NCBI GenBank assembly: GCA_934408705.1 | Contig: CAKRVL010000070.1 | Coordinates: 1 to 13,263, forward strand | DNA length: 13,263 nt | Reading direction: 5' to 3' | From: an uncultured Blautia sp. | GTDB taxonomy: Bacteria > Bacillota > Clostridia > Lachnospirales > Lachnospiraceae | Shown here: positions 1-6,647 of the stretch, one piece after another | How the letters are laid out: every line of letters begins with the position of its first letter | Position numbering within the stretch: the first letter of the stretch is position 1 | Notes under the pieces: model-generated | Database searches by the model: none | The model's input: the letters and a program-made list of their open reading frames with translations, nothing else | Told to the model about the DNA's origin: nothing | Position numbers and translations under genes: made by a program

Positions 1-126
1 CTGGAGACAGATAAAAATATAACATTTCTTCTGGATAAAAACGGGATTACCAATTACAAAGGTTTTCTGCGAAAATTTAAGGAAACTTATGGGGAACCGC
101 CGAAGGAAGTAAGGAGAAGATTTTAA
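1..126 (+). CDS. AraC-family transcriptional regulator, C-terminal end (partial)
   Basis: An open frame enters from the left edge in frame 1 and stops at TAA 124-126. The last 41 residues contain GITNYKGFLRKFKETYG followed by PPKEVRRRF. This is the typical end of the second helix-turn-helix of AraC/XylS DNA-binding domains (F..Y..F.R.FK...G..P...R). Only the end of the DNA-binding domain is present, so the ligand, sensor domain and targets cannot be told. It converges with the plsC-like gene, and the only terminator between them works for the other strand. The family call is fairly safe; nothing more specific is possible. Confidence 0.78.
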   Translation: METDKNITFLLDKNGITNYKGFLRKFKETYGEPPKEVRRRF

Positions 127-139
127 ACCCGTTGAAAAT

Positions 140-185
140 GAAAAAAGCAGGACAGCCATAGAAGTTTACATAAGTCTGTCCTGCT
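140..185 (-). terminator. Rho-independent terminator of the acyltransferase gene
   Basis: A 10-bp perfect stem (146-155 AGCAGGACAG pairing with 176-185) encloses a 20-nt loop. Read on the minus strand it is followed by six T (plus-strand A 141-146). No T run follows on the plus strand, so it serves the minus-strand gene whose stop lies at 203. Confidence 0.85.
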
Positions 186-202
186 AAATTAAAACTAACA
201 CA

Positions 203-943
203 TTATAATTGTTCTTTATTTTTTACAAGCATCTCATGGATGATATTCTGGGTATAAGTGCCAAGATGCTTCTTATCCTCTTTCTCCAATTGGTCTATGT
301 AGATGGGCTTGCCATATTCCAGGATAACGTGTGTCTTTTTAACCTTAGGAAAATGATTTTCCCAGATGTCAGCGGAACCACTGATAGCCATAGGGATAAT
401 AGGACAATTGGCCTTGGAAGCAATCTTGAAGCTGCCTTCATGGAATGGAAGCATGTCCAGCTCATCCTCGTTTTTGTTTCGTGTGCCCTCCGGGAAAATG
501 CAGATGGAAATGCCGGATTTCACCTTCTCAATAGCGGTAAGAATAGTCTTCAGCCCCTGCTTCAGATCATTGCGGTCAAGAAACAGGCAGTGAAGGCGCT
601 TCATCCAGGTGGAAAGAAGAGGAACCTTTTCCATCTCCTTCTTCGCTATATATCCGGTGCGGATAGGACAACGGGGATAGGTGATCGGTACATCAAAAAA
701 GCTTCGATGATTTCCAATGTAAAGAACCGGCACATCATTTGGTACATTCTCTTCTCCGATAACGGTCAGCTTCACCCCGGATACCCACAGCACACATCGG
801 AAAACTGCCTGGACGATGCGAAGAGAACTGATTTCCTTTGCCATAGGATTGAATTTACCGATGATCCACTCTATAAAGAGGATGGGAATGGATAAAATCA
901 GAAATCCAACCACTACGATCACGCATAAAATAAAACGAATCAT
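203..943 (-). CDS. plsC: 1-acyl-sn-glycerol-3-phosphate acyltransferase (PlsC family)
   Basis: This 246-residue protein has the normal length for a bacterial lysophosphatidic acid acyltransferase. These enzymes acylate the sn-2 position of 1-acylglycerol-3-phosphate to give phosphatidic acid at the inner face of the membrane. One hydrophobic segment lies at the N-terminus (about residues 4-29). The catalytic NHRSFFD box (H79, D84) and the FPEGTR substrate-binding box (150-155) are intact. PIIPMAISG further on fits the fourth family motif. The start has a good AAAGGAAA ribosome binding site on the minus strand, a strong promoter upstream and a terminator downstream, so it is probably transcribed alone. 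The family is certain. The exact acyl acceptor is inferred, since some PlsC paralogues act on other lysolipids. Confidence 0.9.
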   Translation of the reverse strand: MIRFILCVIVVVGFLILSIPILFIEWIIGKFNPMAKEISSLRIVQAVFRCVLWVSGVKLTVIGEENVPNDVPVLYIGNHRSFFDVPITYPRCPIRTGYIAKKEMEKVPLLSTWMKRLHCLFLDRNDLKQGLKTILTAIEKVKSGISICIFPEGTRNKNEDELDMLPFHEGSFKIASKANCPIIPMAISGSADIWENHFPKVKKTHVILEYGKPIYIDQLEKEDKKHLGTYTQNIIHEMLVKNKEQL

Positions 944-972
944 ATGATTTTCCTTTCTTTAATCTGCGCCTT

Positions 973-990
973 AAGCATTGAAGAATGCTT
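973..990 (-). promoter_or_regulatory. Small hairpin in the acyltransferase leader
   Basis: A 7-bp perfect stem (AAGCATT 973-979 with AATGCTT 984-990) with a 4-nt loop lies between the predicted promoter and start codon, in a leader of about 60 nt. No T run follows. It may protect the 5' end or be chance. Confidence 0.3.
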
Positions 991-1010
991 TGGCACAATT
1001 ATCTATGTCT

Positions 1011-1039
1011 ATTATATGTAATTTCAAAAATTCTTGCAA
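1011..1039 (-). promoter_or_regulatory. Sigma-A type promoter for the acyltransferase gene
   Basis: On the minus strand TTGCAA (plus coordinates 1034-1039) and a perfect TATAAT (ATTATA on plus, 1011-1016) are separated by exactly 17 bases. This places transcription start near 1004 and gives a leader of about 60 nt. TTGCAA is self-complementary, but no equally good -10 box was found for the divergent lipoprotein gene (only TAGAAT at 1060, spacer 20). Confidence 0.75.
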
Positions 1040-1094
1040 TAAATCTTTTTTATTCCTCATAGAATAAAATAAATGGACAGTCTGAGGTGACCTG

Positions 1095-1505
1095 ATGAAA
1101 AAAGCGTCAGTTCTTCTGGGGGTGATCTGGTGGTCCCTGCTTTTTCTTAGTGGCTGTAATTTTATCCGGATTGAGGAGGAGCCACGGAAGCCTCTGGAAT
1201 ATTCCATTGTAAAAAATGAAGATCTGCCGGCTGAACTGGCGGCTTTGATACAAGAGAAAAAGGCGAAAGCATTTCAGCTCACATACCAAAGTGAAAAAGA
1301 TTTATTTCTCATAAAAGGCTACGGACAACAGATGAGCGGTGGTTATAGTATTTCTGTAGAGGAACTGGGGGTTACGTCCCAGGCAGTTTTTTTCCGGACT
1401 CAGCTGATCGGCCCACAGGATGAAAAAATAGTGCTCAGTCCGCCTTCTTATCCTTATATTGTGGTGAAAATGGCATATAGAAAGGAACCGGTAATATTCG
1501 AGTAA
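1095..1505 (+). CDS. Lipoprotein with PrcB C-terminal-like domain
   Basis: A 136-residue protein with a signal peptide (MKK start, hydrophobic residues 5-19) and a lipobox LSGC with C21, so it is probably a lipoprotein on the outer face of the membrane. The mature part (about 45-136) resembles the PrcB_C domain: a short beta-rich fold with the G-x-GGYSI-type stretch (MSGGYSISVEEL), followed by an ...SPPSYPYIVVKM... segment. PrcB is named from the dentilisin protease complex of Treponema, but the domain also occurs in many small clostridial lipoproteins of unknown role. The start has AGGTGA at 1085-1090. The next gene follows after 56 bases without a terminator, so co-transcription with the spore morphogenesis gene is likely and suggests a sporulation link (inference). 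Confidence 0.72.
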   Translation: MKKASVLLGVIWWSLLFLSGCNFIRIEEEPRKPLEYSIVKNEDLPAELAALIQEKKAKAFQLTYQSEKDLFLIKGYGQQMSGGYSISVEELGVTSQAVFFRTQLIGPQDEKIVLSPPSYPYIVVKMAYRKEPVIFE

Positions 1506-1561
1506 AAAGCAGAGTGTGACCAATTGGAATATTGTATAGAGATAGCAAAAAGGAGTGGAAA

Positions 1562-3121
1562 ATGGTGGAATTAAGAAAAGAAAGTGTGCAGATGCTTCAT
1601 GTAAAAAGCCGTGCTACCAGCCAGGTGACCTTTGATACGGATTATAATGTACCCGATGCCAGACCGGATATAGGCCGTCTGATCCAGAGCAAGGGTGAGG
1701 TTTCTATGGATGAGGTGCGCCTTAGTGAGGGAAAAGCATTTATCAGCGGAAGCCTGAATACAGATGTTCTCTATGTGGGGGAGGAAGATCAGAAAGTAAG
1801 CAGTCTGGGGGCAAAACTGCCATTTAGTGAGACTTTGAACCTGGAAGGAATCGTAAGCGGAGATAAAATGTGTCTGAGGTGGGAGATTGAGGATCTGAGT
1901 GTACATATGATCCATTCACGGAAGCTGAATATAAAAGCTATTGTCACTTTTTTTGCAGTGGTAGATGAGATGGTGGGAGTCCAGCTTCCCGTAGAAATTA
2001 ATGAGGAAGGAATTTCTGTAAAAAGAAAAAATGTCCGGTTAATGAGCCTTATGGTACATAAAAAGGACACTATGCGGCTTAAGGATGAGGTTACGTTAGT
2101 GTCCAATAAACCGAACATTGAACAGCTTTTATGGTACACGATTGAAGTCCGGGGAATGGATCTGCGTCCAGAGGATAATGTGATAAAAGCAAGAGGAGAG
2201 TTGTCTGTTTTTGTACTTTATTCCGGTGAGGATGAGGAGAATCCTCTTCAGTGGGCTGAGTATGTATTGCCGTTTAATACAGAGGTGGAATGCACGGGCT
2301 GCACAGAAGAGATGATTCCGGACATTGGATATTCTGTTGTGCACCAGAGCATAGAGGTGAAGCCGGATTCCGATGGGGAAGAGCGGGTTATGGGCGTGGA
2401 TGTGGTTCTGGAGCTGGATATGAAGCTTTACAGGGAAGAAGAGCATGATCTGATCCTGGATGTATATTCGCCTTTGAAGGAATGCGTTCCCCAGGGCAGA
2501 GAAATGTGTCTGGAAAGCTTGTTGGTGCGGAATGATTCAAAATGCCGGGTATCTGACCGCATTGAGTTAAAGGAAAGTCAGGGGAAAATCCTTCAGATCT
2601 GTCACAGCCAGGGCAGAGTAAAGGTGGAGAAAACTAAAATCGTGGAAAATGGAATCCAGGCAGAGGGAATCGTGTTTATGAAGATCCTGTACATTACAGG
2701 GAATGATGATATGCCTTTTTACTCTGTTGATGGAATGATTCCTTTTTCCCATGTAATAGAAGCCAATGGAATTAATTCCGACAGTATCTTTTTCCTGCAG
2801 GCAGACCTGGAGCAGCTGTCTACATCCATGATCGACAGCAGTGAAATCGAAGTGAAGGCTGTGATCAGCCTGAATGTACTGGTGCTTCAGTGCGAAAAGC
2901 GGTTGATCATCAACAAGGTGGAGGAGCAGCCTCTTGATATGGAAAAAATCCAGGCTATGCCGGGAATTACTGTATATGTGGTGAAAAATGGAGATACTAT
3001 GTGGGATATTGCCAAGCATTTTTATACAACGGTAGAGGAAATATGTGAGCTGAATGAGTTAGAGGACGATAAGGTCACGCAGGGAATGCCGCTTTTGCTG
3101 GTGAAAAAGGTAGAAGGGTGA
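1562..3121 (+). CDS. sipL: SPOCS (DUF3794)/LysM spore morphogenesis protein, SipL-like
   Basis: A 519-residue protein made of repeated DUF3794/SPOCS beta domains (roughly 30-140, 190-295 and 335-445), ending in a LysM domain at about 470-516 (VYVVKNGDTMWDIAKHF ... LNEL ... G). This architecture matches SipL of Clostridioides difficile, the functional counterpart of SpoVID, which binds the coat ATPase SpoIVA through its LysM domain and anchors the coat to the forespore surface. The ATG at 1562 is preferred over an upstream in-frame TTG at 1532 because AGGAG (1551-1555) lies six bases before it. No signal peptide or membrane segment is seen, as expected for a mother-cell cytoplasmic protein. 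No sigma-E promoter could be recognised. The domain call is firm; orthology to SipL is likely but inferred. Confidence 0.85.
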   Translation: MVELRKESVQMLHVKSRATSQVTFDTDYNVPDARPDIGRLIQSKGEVSMDEVRLSEGKAFISGSLNTDVLYVGEEDQKVSSLGAKLPFSETLNLEGIVSGDKMCLRWEIEDLSVHMIHSRKLNIKAIVTFFAVVDEMVGVQLPVEINEEGISVKRKNVRLMSLMVHKKDTMRLKDEVTLVSNKPNIEQLLWYTIEVRGMDLRPEDNVIKARGELSVFVLYSGEDEENPLQWAEYVLPFNTEVECTGCTEEMIPDIGYSVVHQSIEVKPDSDGEERVMGVDVVLELDMKLYREEEHDLILDVYSPLKECVPQGREMCLESLLVRNDSKCRVSDRIELKESQGKILQICHSQGRVKVEKTKIVENGIQAEGIVFMKILYITGNDDMPFYSVDGMIPFSHVIEANGINSDSIFFLQADLEQLSTSMIDSSEIEVKAVISLNVLVLQCEKRLIINKVEEQPLDMEKIQAMPGITVYVVKNGDTMWDIAKHFYTTVEEICELNELEDDKVTQGMPLLLVKKVEG

Positions 3122-3147
3122 ATAAGAAATTTCCTCGGATATATGTA

Positions 3148-3176
3148 TTGAAAAAAAAACAAAAATATTTTACAAT
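3148..3176 (+). promoter_or_regulatory. Sigma-A type promoter for ispE-gntR
   Basis: TTGAAA (3148-3153) and TACAAT (3171-3176), each one mismatch from consensus, are 17 bases apart with an A/T-rich spacer. Transcription would start near 3183, giving a leader of about 65 nt. That leader holds a 7-bp hairpin (3212-3218 with 3228-3234, one G-U) just before the ribosome binding site. Confidence 0.7.
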
Positions 3177-3249
3177 AAAAGCACTGATAGAATTGTATAC
3201 AAAGTACAAAAAGGTTACTGTTAAGCGGTGACCTGAAGCGGAGGGAATT

Positions 3250-4104
3250 ATGCGATTACGTGCACTTGCAAAGATAAATCTGGGACTTGATGTGGTAGGA
3301 AAGCGAGCTGACGGATATCATGAAGTCCGTATGATCATGCAGACCATACAGATGTATGATGTGCTTGAGATTGAGAAAAAAGAAGAACCGGGAATTACCC
3401 TTACTACCAATATCCCTTATGTACCCACGGATGAGCGGAATCTTGTATATAAAGCGGCGAAAATGCTTATGGATGAGTTTGATATAAAAGAGGGGCTTAC
3501 CATGAATCTGGAGAAGTTTATTCCGGTAGCTGCTGGTATGGCAGGAGGAAGCTCTGACGCGGCAGCAGCCTTTGTAGGAGTGAACCGCATGTTTGGACTG
3601 GGACTTTCTGAGGAAGAGCTGATGGAGCGGGCTGTGAAGGTAGGAGCTGATGTTCCTTATTGTGTAATGCGTGGAACGGCTCTTGCAGAGGGCATCGGCG
3701 AGAAGCTGACCAGACTTCCAAGGATACCTCATTGTTATGTCCTGGTGGGGAAACCAGGGGTAAATGTTTCTACCAAGACAGCTTATGAGAACCTGAAGCT
3801 GGACGATCCGAATGTAGTACATCCGGATATTGATGGCATGGTGGATGCTGTTGAGAATGGTGATCTTGAAGGACTGATCTCAAGAATGGGAAATGTATTC
3901 GAGCCGGGAATCATTGAGAAATATCCGGTGATTCAGGAGATTAAGGATCTGATGGAAAGTAACGGAGCGCGTAAGGCTATGATGAGCGGAAGCGGCCCTA
4001 CTGTGTTTGGTATTTTCGACAATAAGGAGAAAATGGAACAGGCAGCAGCAGTTCTCAGAGAAAGTAAGCTTGCCAAGACTGTTTTTGCAACGGATGTTTT
4101 TTAG
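3250..4104 (+). CDS. ispE: 4-diphosphocytidyl-2-C-methyl-D-erythritol kinase
   Basis: A 284-residue cytoplasmic GHMP kinase of normal length. IspE phosphorylates CDP-methylerythritol with ATP in the MEP pathway to isopentenyl diphosphate. Visible signatures are AKINLGLDV near the N-terminus (K8 is the expected catalytic lysine), the ATP loop PVAAGMAGGSSDAA (92-105), the catalytic aspartate in GADVPYC (D134), and the third GHMP motif MSGSGPTVFG (245-254). GGAGG (3240-3244) lies five bases before the ATG. It has its own promoter and is followed after 14 bases by gntR, whose ribosome binding site AGGAGGG overlaps the ispE TAG stop. The two genes are therefore probably co-translated from one message. 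Confidence 0.96.
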   Translation: MRLRALAKINLGLDVVGKRADGYHEVRMIMQTIQMYDVLEIEKKEEPGITLTTNIPYVPTDERNLVYKAAKMLMDEFDIKEGLTMNLEKFIPVAAGMAGGSSDAAAAFVGVNRMFGLGLSEEELMERAVKVGADVPYCVMRGTALAEGIGEKLTRLPRIPHCYVLVGKPGVNVSTKTAYENLKLDDPNVVHPDIDGMVDAVENGDLEGLISRMGNVFEPGIIEKYPVIQEIKDLMESNGARKAMMSGSGPTVFGIFDNKEKMEQAAAVLRESKLAKTVFATDVF

Positions 4105-4118
4105 GAGGGAAAATACGA

Positions 4119-4793
4119 ATGACAAGTGATTTTACAGTGCATATGGATGAGTATCTTCCGCTGCGGGAGGTTGTTTTTAACACGTTGCGTCAGGCAATCC
4201 TGAAGGGAGAGCTGAAGCCGGGGGAGAGACTGATGGAGATAGCCCTTGCAGAGAAGCTGGGTGTAAGCAGGACTCCTATCCGTGAAGCTATGCGTAAGCT
4301 GGAGCTGGAGGGACTTGTGGTAATGATTCCCAGACGTGGGGCACAGGTTGCAAATATTACAGAGAAGGATCTGAACGATGTTCTGGAAGTCAGGATCACT
4401 CTGGAAAATATGGCTATTGAGAAGGCTTGTGCGAATATGACGGAACAGGATATATTGAAGCTGGAGCAGGCTGCTAGGGATTTTCAGAAGAGTACAGCGG
4501 AAGGTGATCTGGTAAAGATGGCTGAGGCAGATGTGAATTTTCATGAAGTAATTTACGAGGCCGCCGATAATAAGAGACTTATGCAGGTGCTGAATAATCT
4601 TCGCGAGCAGATTTACAGATATCGTGTAGAATATCTGAAAGAGGATGAATCCAGAAACCGTCTGGTAAATGAACATGAGAAGATTACCCAGGCCATTAAG
4701 GATCATAATGTGAAAAAGGCGCAGGAGCTGTCCTTTGAGCATTTGGAAAATCAGCGAATGGGAATTATCCAGGCCATTCGGGCAGAGGGATAA
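4119..4793 (+). CDS. GntR-family regulator, FadR subfamily (FCD domain)
   Basis: A 224-residue transcription factor. The N-terminal winged helix-turn-helix is clear: LRQAILKGELKPGERL (23-38), LAEKLGVSRTPIREAMRKLE (43-62) and a wing ending GAQVA. The C-terminal all-helical FCD ligand domain (about 85-215) keeps the four metal ligands expected for the subfamily: D138, H142, H186 and H208. Such proteins usually bind a small carboxylic acid and regulate nearby or metabolic genes, but the effector cannot be read from sequence. The AGGAGGG at 4103-4109 overlaps the ispE stop, indicating translational coupling. A strong terminator follows. Confidence 0.93.
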   Translation: MTSDFTVHMDEYLPLREVVFNTLRQAILKGELKPGERLMEIALAEKLGVSRTPIREAMRKLELEGLVVMIPRRGAQVANITEKDLNDVLEVRITLENMAIEKACANMTEQDILKLEQAARDFQKSTAEGDLVKMAEADVNFHEVIYEAADNKRLMQVLNNLREQIYRYRVEYLKEDESRNRLVNEHEKITQAIKDHNVKKAQELSFEHLENQRMGIIQAIRAEG

Positions 4794-4832
4794 AGCAATT
4801 TCCGAATAATTGAATAGAATTGATTTAACAGG

Positions 4833-4865
4833 AGACACTGGTAGAGATGACCGGTGTCTTTTTTT
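4833..4865 (+). terminator. Rho-independent terminator after the GntR gene
   Basis: A 10-bp stem (AGACACTGGT 4833-4842 with ACCGGTGTCT 4850-4859, one G-U pair), a 7-nt loop and a run of seven T (4859-4865). It closes the ispE-gntR transcript. The T run is also the left arm of the adjacent palindrome. Confidence 0.92.
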
Positions 4866-4908
4866 GTGTAATAGGAAATTACTCTGTAATGTTCCTATTA
4901 CACAAAAA
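4861..4908. repeat. Long intergenic palindrome, repeat copy A
   Basis: TTTTTGTGTAATAGGAA (4861-4877) pairs with TTCCTATTACACAAAAA (4892-4908). Inside it ATTAC (4878-4882) pairs with GTAAT (4886-4890) over a TCT loop, leaving one bulged G4891. The stem is therefore about 22 bp. A diverged copy lies at 9467-9554, also directly after a terminator. It includes the terminator's own T run, so the two RNA structures would compete for those U residues. Confidence 0.8.
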
Positions 4909-5053
4909 ACGCTCCGCAAGGATGCGACCAGATGCATGAGGAATCTGTCTGCTAAAGCAGACGGCATCTGGCGCGCAAAGCGCAACAAGTCCCTCAAAGA
5001 TTGAGGAATTTAGGGAGCTTGAAGCGGACTTGTCCGCTTTGGTCTGTAATAGG
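4894..5053. repeat. MITE-like hairpin-rich intergenic element
   Basis: CCTATTAC (4894-4901) and its exact inverse GTAATAGG (5046-5053) bound 160 bp without a believable gene. Inside are nested hairpins: CCAGATGC...GCATCTGG enclosing GTCTGC-TAAA-GCAGAC; GCGC-AAA-GCGC; CTCAA-AGA-TTGAG inside TCCCT...AGGGA; and AAGCGGAC-TT-GTCCGCTT ending near 5039. Stem after stem with 2-4-nt loops suggests a folded RNA or a non-autonomous mobile repeat. No flanking target duplication was recognised. Its right end abuts the gerAA ribosome binding site (AAAGGA, 5056-5061). No convincing sigma-A or sigma-G promoter was found in it or around it. Confidence 0.5.
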
Positions 5054-5069
5054 GGAAAGGATAGTGCCA

Positions 5070-6647
5070 ATGAATAAAAATGATAATATTGTTATGATTT
5101 CTGAACGTATTCAGGTGAATGAGAAATATATAAGAGAACGATTGGCGGATTGTGGAGATATCCAGATACGGAGGATGCGCCTGGGGGATGAACAAAAGAT
5201 AGATTGTCTGATGGTTTATATTGAGGTCGCAACCTCAAATATGATGCTGGAGGATTCAGCCATTGGAAAAATGGTGGGACATTTCTGGGAGAGCTCACCT
5301 GAAGAAATCCAGAAATTTATAGAGTATAACAGTTTGGGAATTGCGGATGTGAAGAAGCTGACAGATATGGAGCAGGTGTTTGCAAGCCTGCTGGCAGGAA
5401 ATGCAGTGTTCTTTATAGATGGCTTTGACCAGGCAATGAAAATTTCCAGTACCGGATACCCGGGCATGGGCGTAACGGAAGTGGAAATGGAGAAGGTGCT
5501 GAGAGGATCAAAGGAAGGTTTTTCGGATTCTGTAAAGATAAATTCAGCATTGATCCGCAAGCGGCTTCGGGATACAAGGCTGAAGGTAGTGGAGTATTAT
5601 ATTGGAGAGCGGTCGCATACATTGGTGCAGATTGTTTATATGGAGGATCTGGCAGAAGAGGAATTTCTGGAACAGGTAAAGGAAAGACTGGAGGCTTTCC
5701 GCGTTGACGGAATATTGGACAGTGGAATGCTGGAGCAGCTGACAGAGGATTCCTGGTTTTCTCCTTTTCCCCAGTACCAGACTACGGAGAGACCGGACCG
5801 GGCAGCTCAGGAGATTCTGAATGGAAAGATTGTACTGCTATGTGATAACTCTCCGGAAGCGTTGGTGCTGCCTGGGGTTTTTAACAGTTTTATGGAGAGC
5901 AGCGAGGACTGGTATAACAGATTTGAGCTGGCATCATTTATGCGGTGTCTGCGCTATGTAGCATTATTCGTGGCAACCCTGCTTCCGGGATTTTATCTCG
6001 CTGTAATAAGGTTTCATACACAGATTCTTCCCACAAATATGATCTTGTCCTTTGCCCAGGCAAGAGAAGGCGTGCCATTTTCAAGTGTTGCGGAGCTGGT
6101 GCTTCTGGAATTGTCCTTTGAGCTGATAAGGGAGGCTGGGGTGAGGATTCCGGGAGCATTAGGAAATGCCATGGGAATCGTGGGTGGCTTGATAGTGGGA
6201 TCCGCGGCTGTGGAGGCGAATCTGGTAAGTCCCATTGTTGTTATGGTGGTAGCTCTTACTGCTCTTGGGTCACTGGCAATTCCAAATGAAGAATTTACCT
6301 CAGCATTTCGGATGTTGAAGTATTTCTTTTTGTTTCTGGGAGGATATCTGGGGATTTTCGGAATTGTTGTGGGAGTGTATCTGACGGTATCACATCTGGC
6401 TGGACTGCTTAGCTTTGGGGTACCTTATTTGTCACCTTTTATAAAAGAATATCCCAAAAACGGGACTGGAACCGGAATCCTCAGGGTACCATTTCGAAAA
6501 CGCTGGAGAAGACCTGTGTTTGCACAGGTTGCTGAAAGTGTGAGATTACGAAAGGTTAGGGATAACAAGAAAAGTCCTGAATATAGGACAGAAGATTTGG
6601 AAAAGGATAGTACGATCACACAGAATGAGGGAGGTGAGGAAGGTTGA
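5070..6647 (+). CDS. gerAA: Spore germinant receptor A subunit (GerAA family)
   Basis: This 525-residue protein belongs to the GerA spore germination family and would sit in the spore inner membrane. Its large N-terminal domain (about 1-290) contains the family stretch RPDRAAQEILNGKIVLL, followed by a P-G-V-F motif. The C-terminal part (about 305-465) has about five hydrophobic segments including FVATLLPGFYLAVI and GGLIVGSAAV. A basic and then acidic cytoplasmic tail follows. ATG 5070 is preferred to an in-frame TTG at 5001 because AAAGGA lies nine bases before it and the upstream extension falls in the repeat element. Its TGA overlaps the TTG start of the next gene by 3 bases, so the two are translationally coupled. 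The family is certain; the germinant is unknown. Confidence 0.93.
   Translation: MNKNDNIVMISERIQVNEKYIRERLADCGDIQIRRMRLGDEQKIDCLMVYIEVATSNMMLEDSAIGKMVGHFWESSPEEIQKFIEYNSLGIADVKKLTDMEQVFASLLAGNAVFFIDGFDQAMKISSTGYPGMGVTEVEMEKVLRGSKEGFSDSVKINSALIRKRLRDTRLKVVEYYIGERSHTLVQIVYMEDLAEEEFLEQVKERLEAFRVDGILDSGMLEQLTEDSWFSPFPQYQTTERPDRAAQEILNGKIVLLCDNSPEALVLPGVFNSFMESSEDWYNRFELASFMRCLRYVALFVATLLPGFYLAVIRFHTQILPTNMILSFAQAREGVPFSSVAELVLLELSFELIREAGVRIPGALGNAMGIVGGLIVGSAAVEANLVSPIVVMVVALTALGSLAIPNEEFTSAFRMLKYFFLFLGGYLGIFGIVVGVYLTVSHLAGLLSFGVPYLSPFIKEYPKNGTGTGILRVPFRKRWRRPVFAQVAESVRLRKVRDNKKSPEYRTEDLEKDSTITQNEGGEEG

Noticed and set aside
209..895. Plus-strand 228-codon frame opposite the acyltransferase
   Set aside because: Shadow of the PlsC-family gene, which has intact catalytic motifs, promoter and terminator on the other strand.
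1532..1561. Upstream TTG extension of the SipL-like gene by 10 codons
   Set aside because: The extension reads through the AGGAG that serves the ATG at 1562 and adds no conserved residues.
1086..3237. GGTGACCTGA occurring before both the lipoprotein gene and ispE (1086-1095, 3228-3237)
   Set aside because: A ten-base match near ribosome binding sites can be chance; the surroundings do not align.
4101..4997. Minus-strand frame of 298 codons opposite gntR and into the repeat
   Set aside because: It crosses the GntR gene, its terminator and the palindrome on the opposite strand, with no domain seen.
4810..5004. Plus-strand 64-codon frame spanning terminator and repeat element
   Set aside because: It starts at a TTG before the terminator, reads through the hairpins, and has no ribosome binding site or protein-like pattern.
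5001..5069. Upstream TTG extension of gerAA by 23 codons
   Set aside because: It falls in the hairpin-rich element and has no proper ribosome binding site, while ATG 5070 does.
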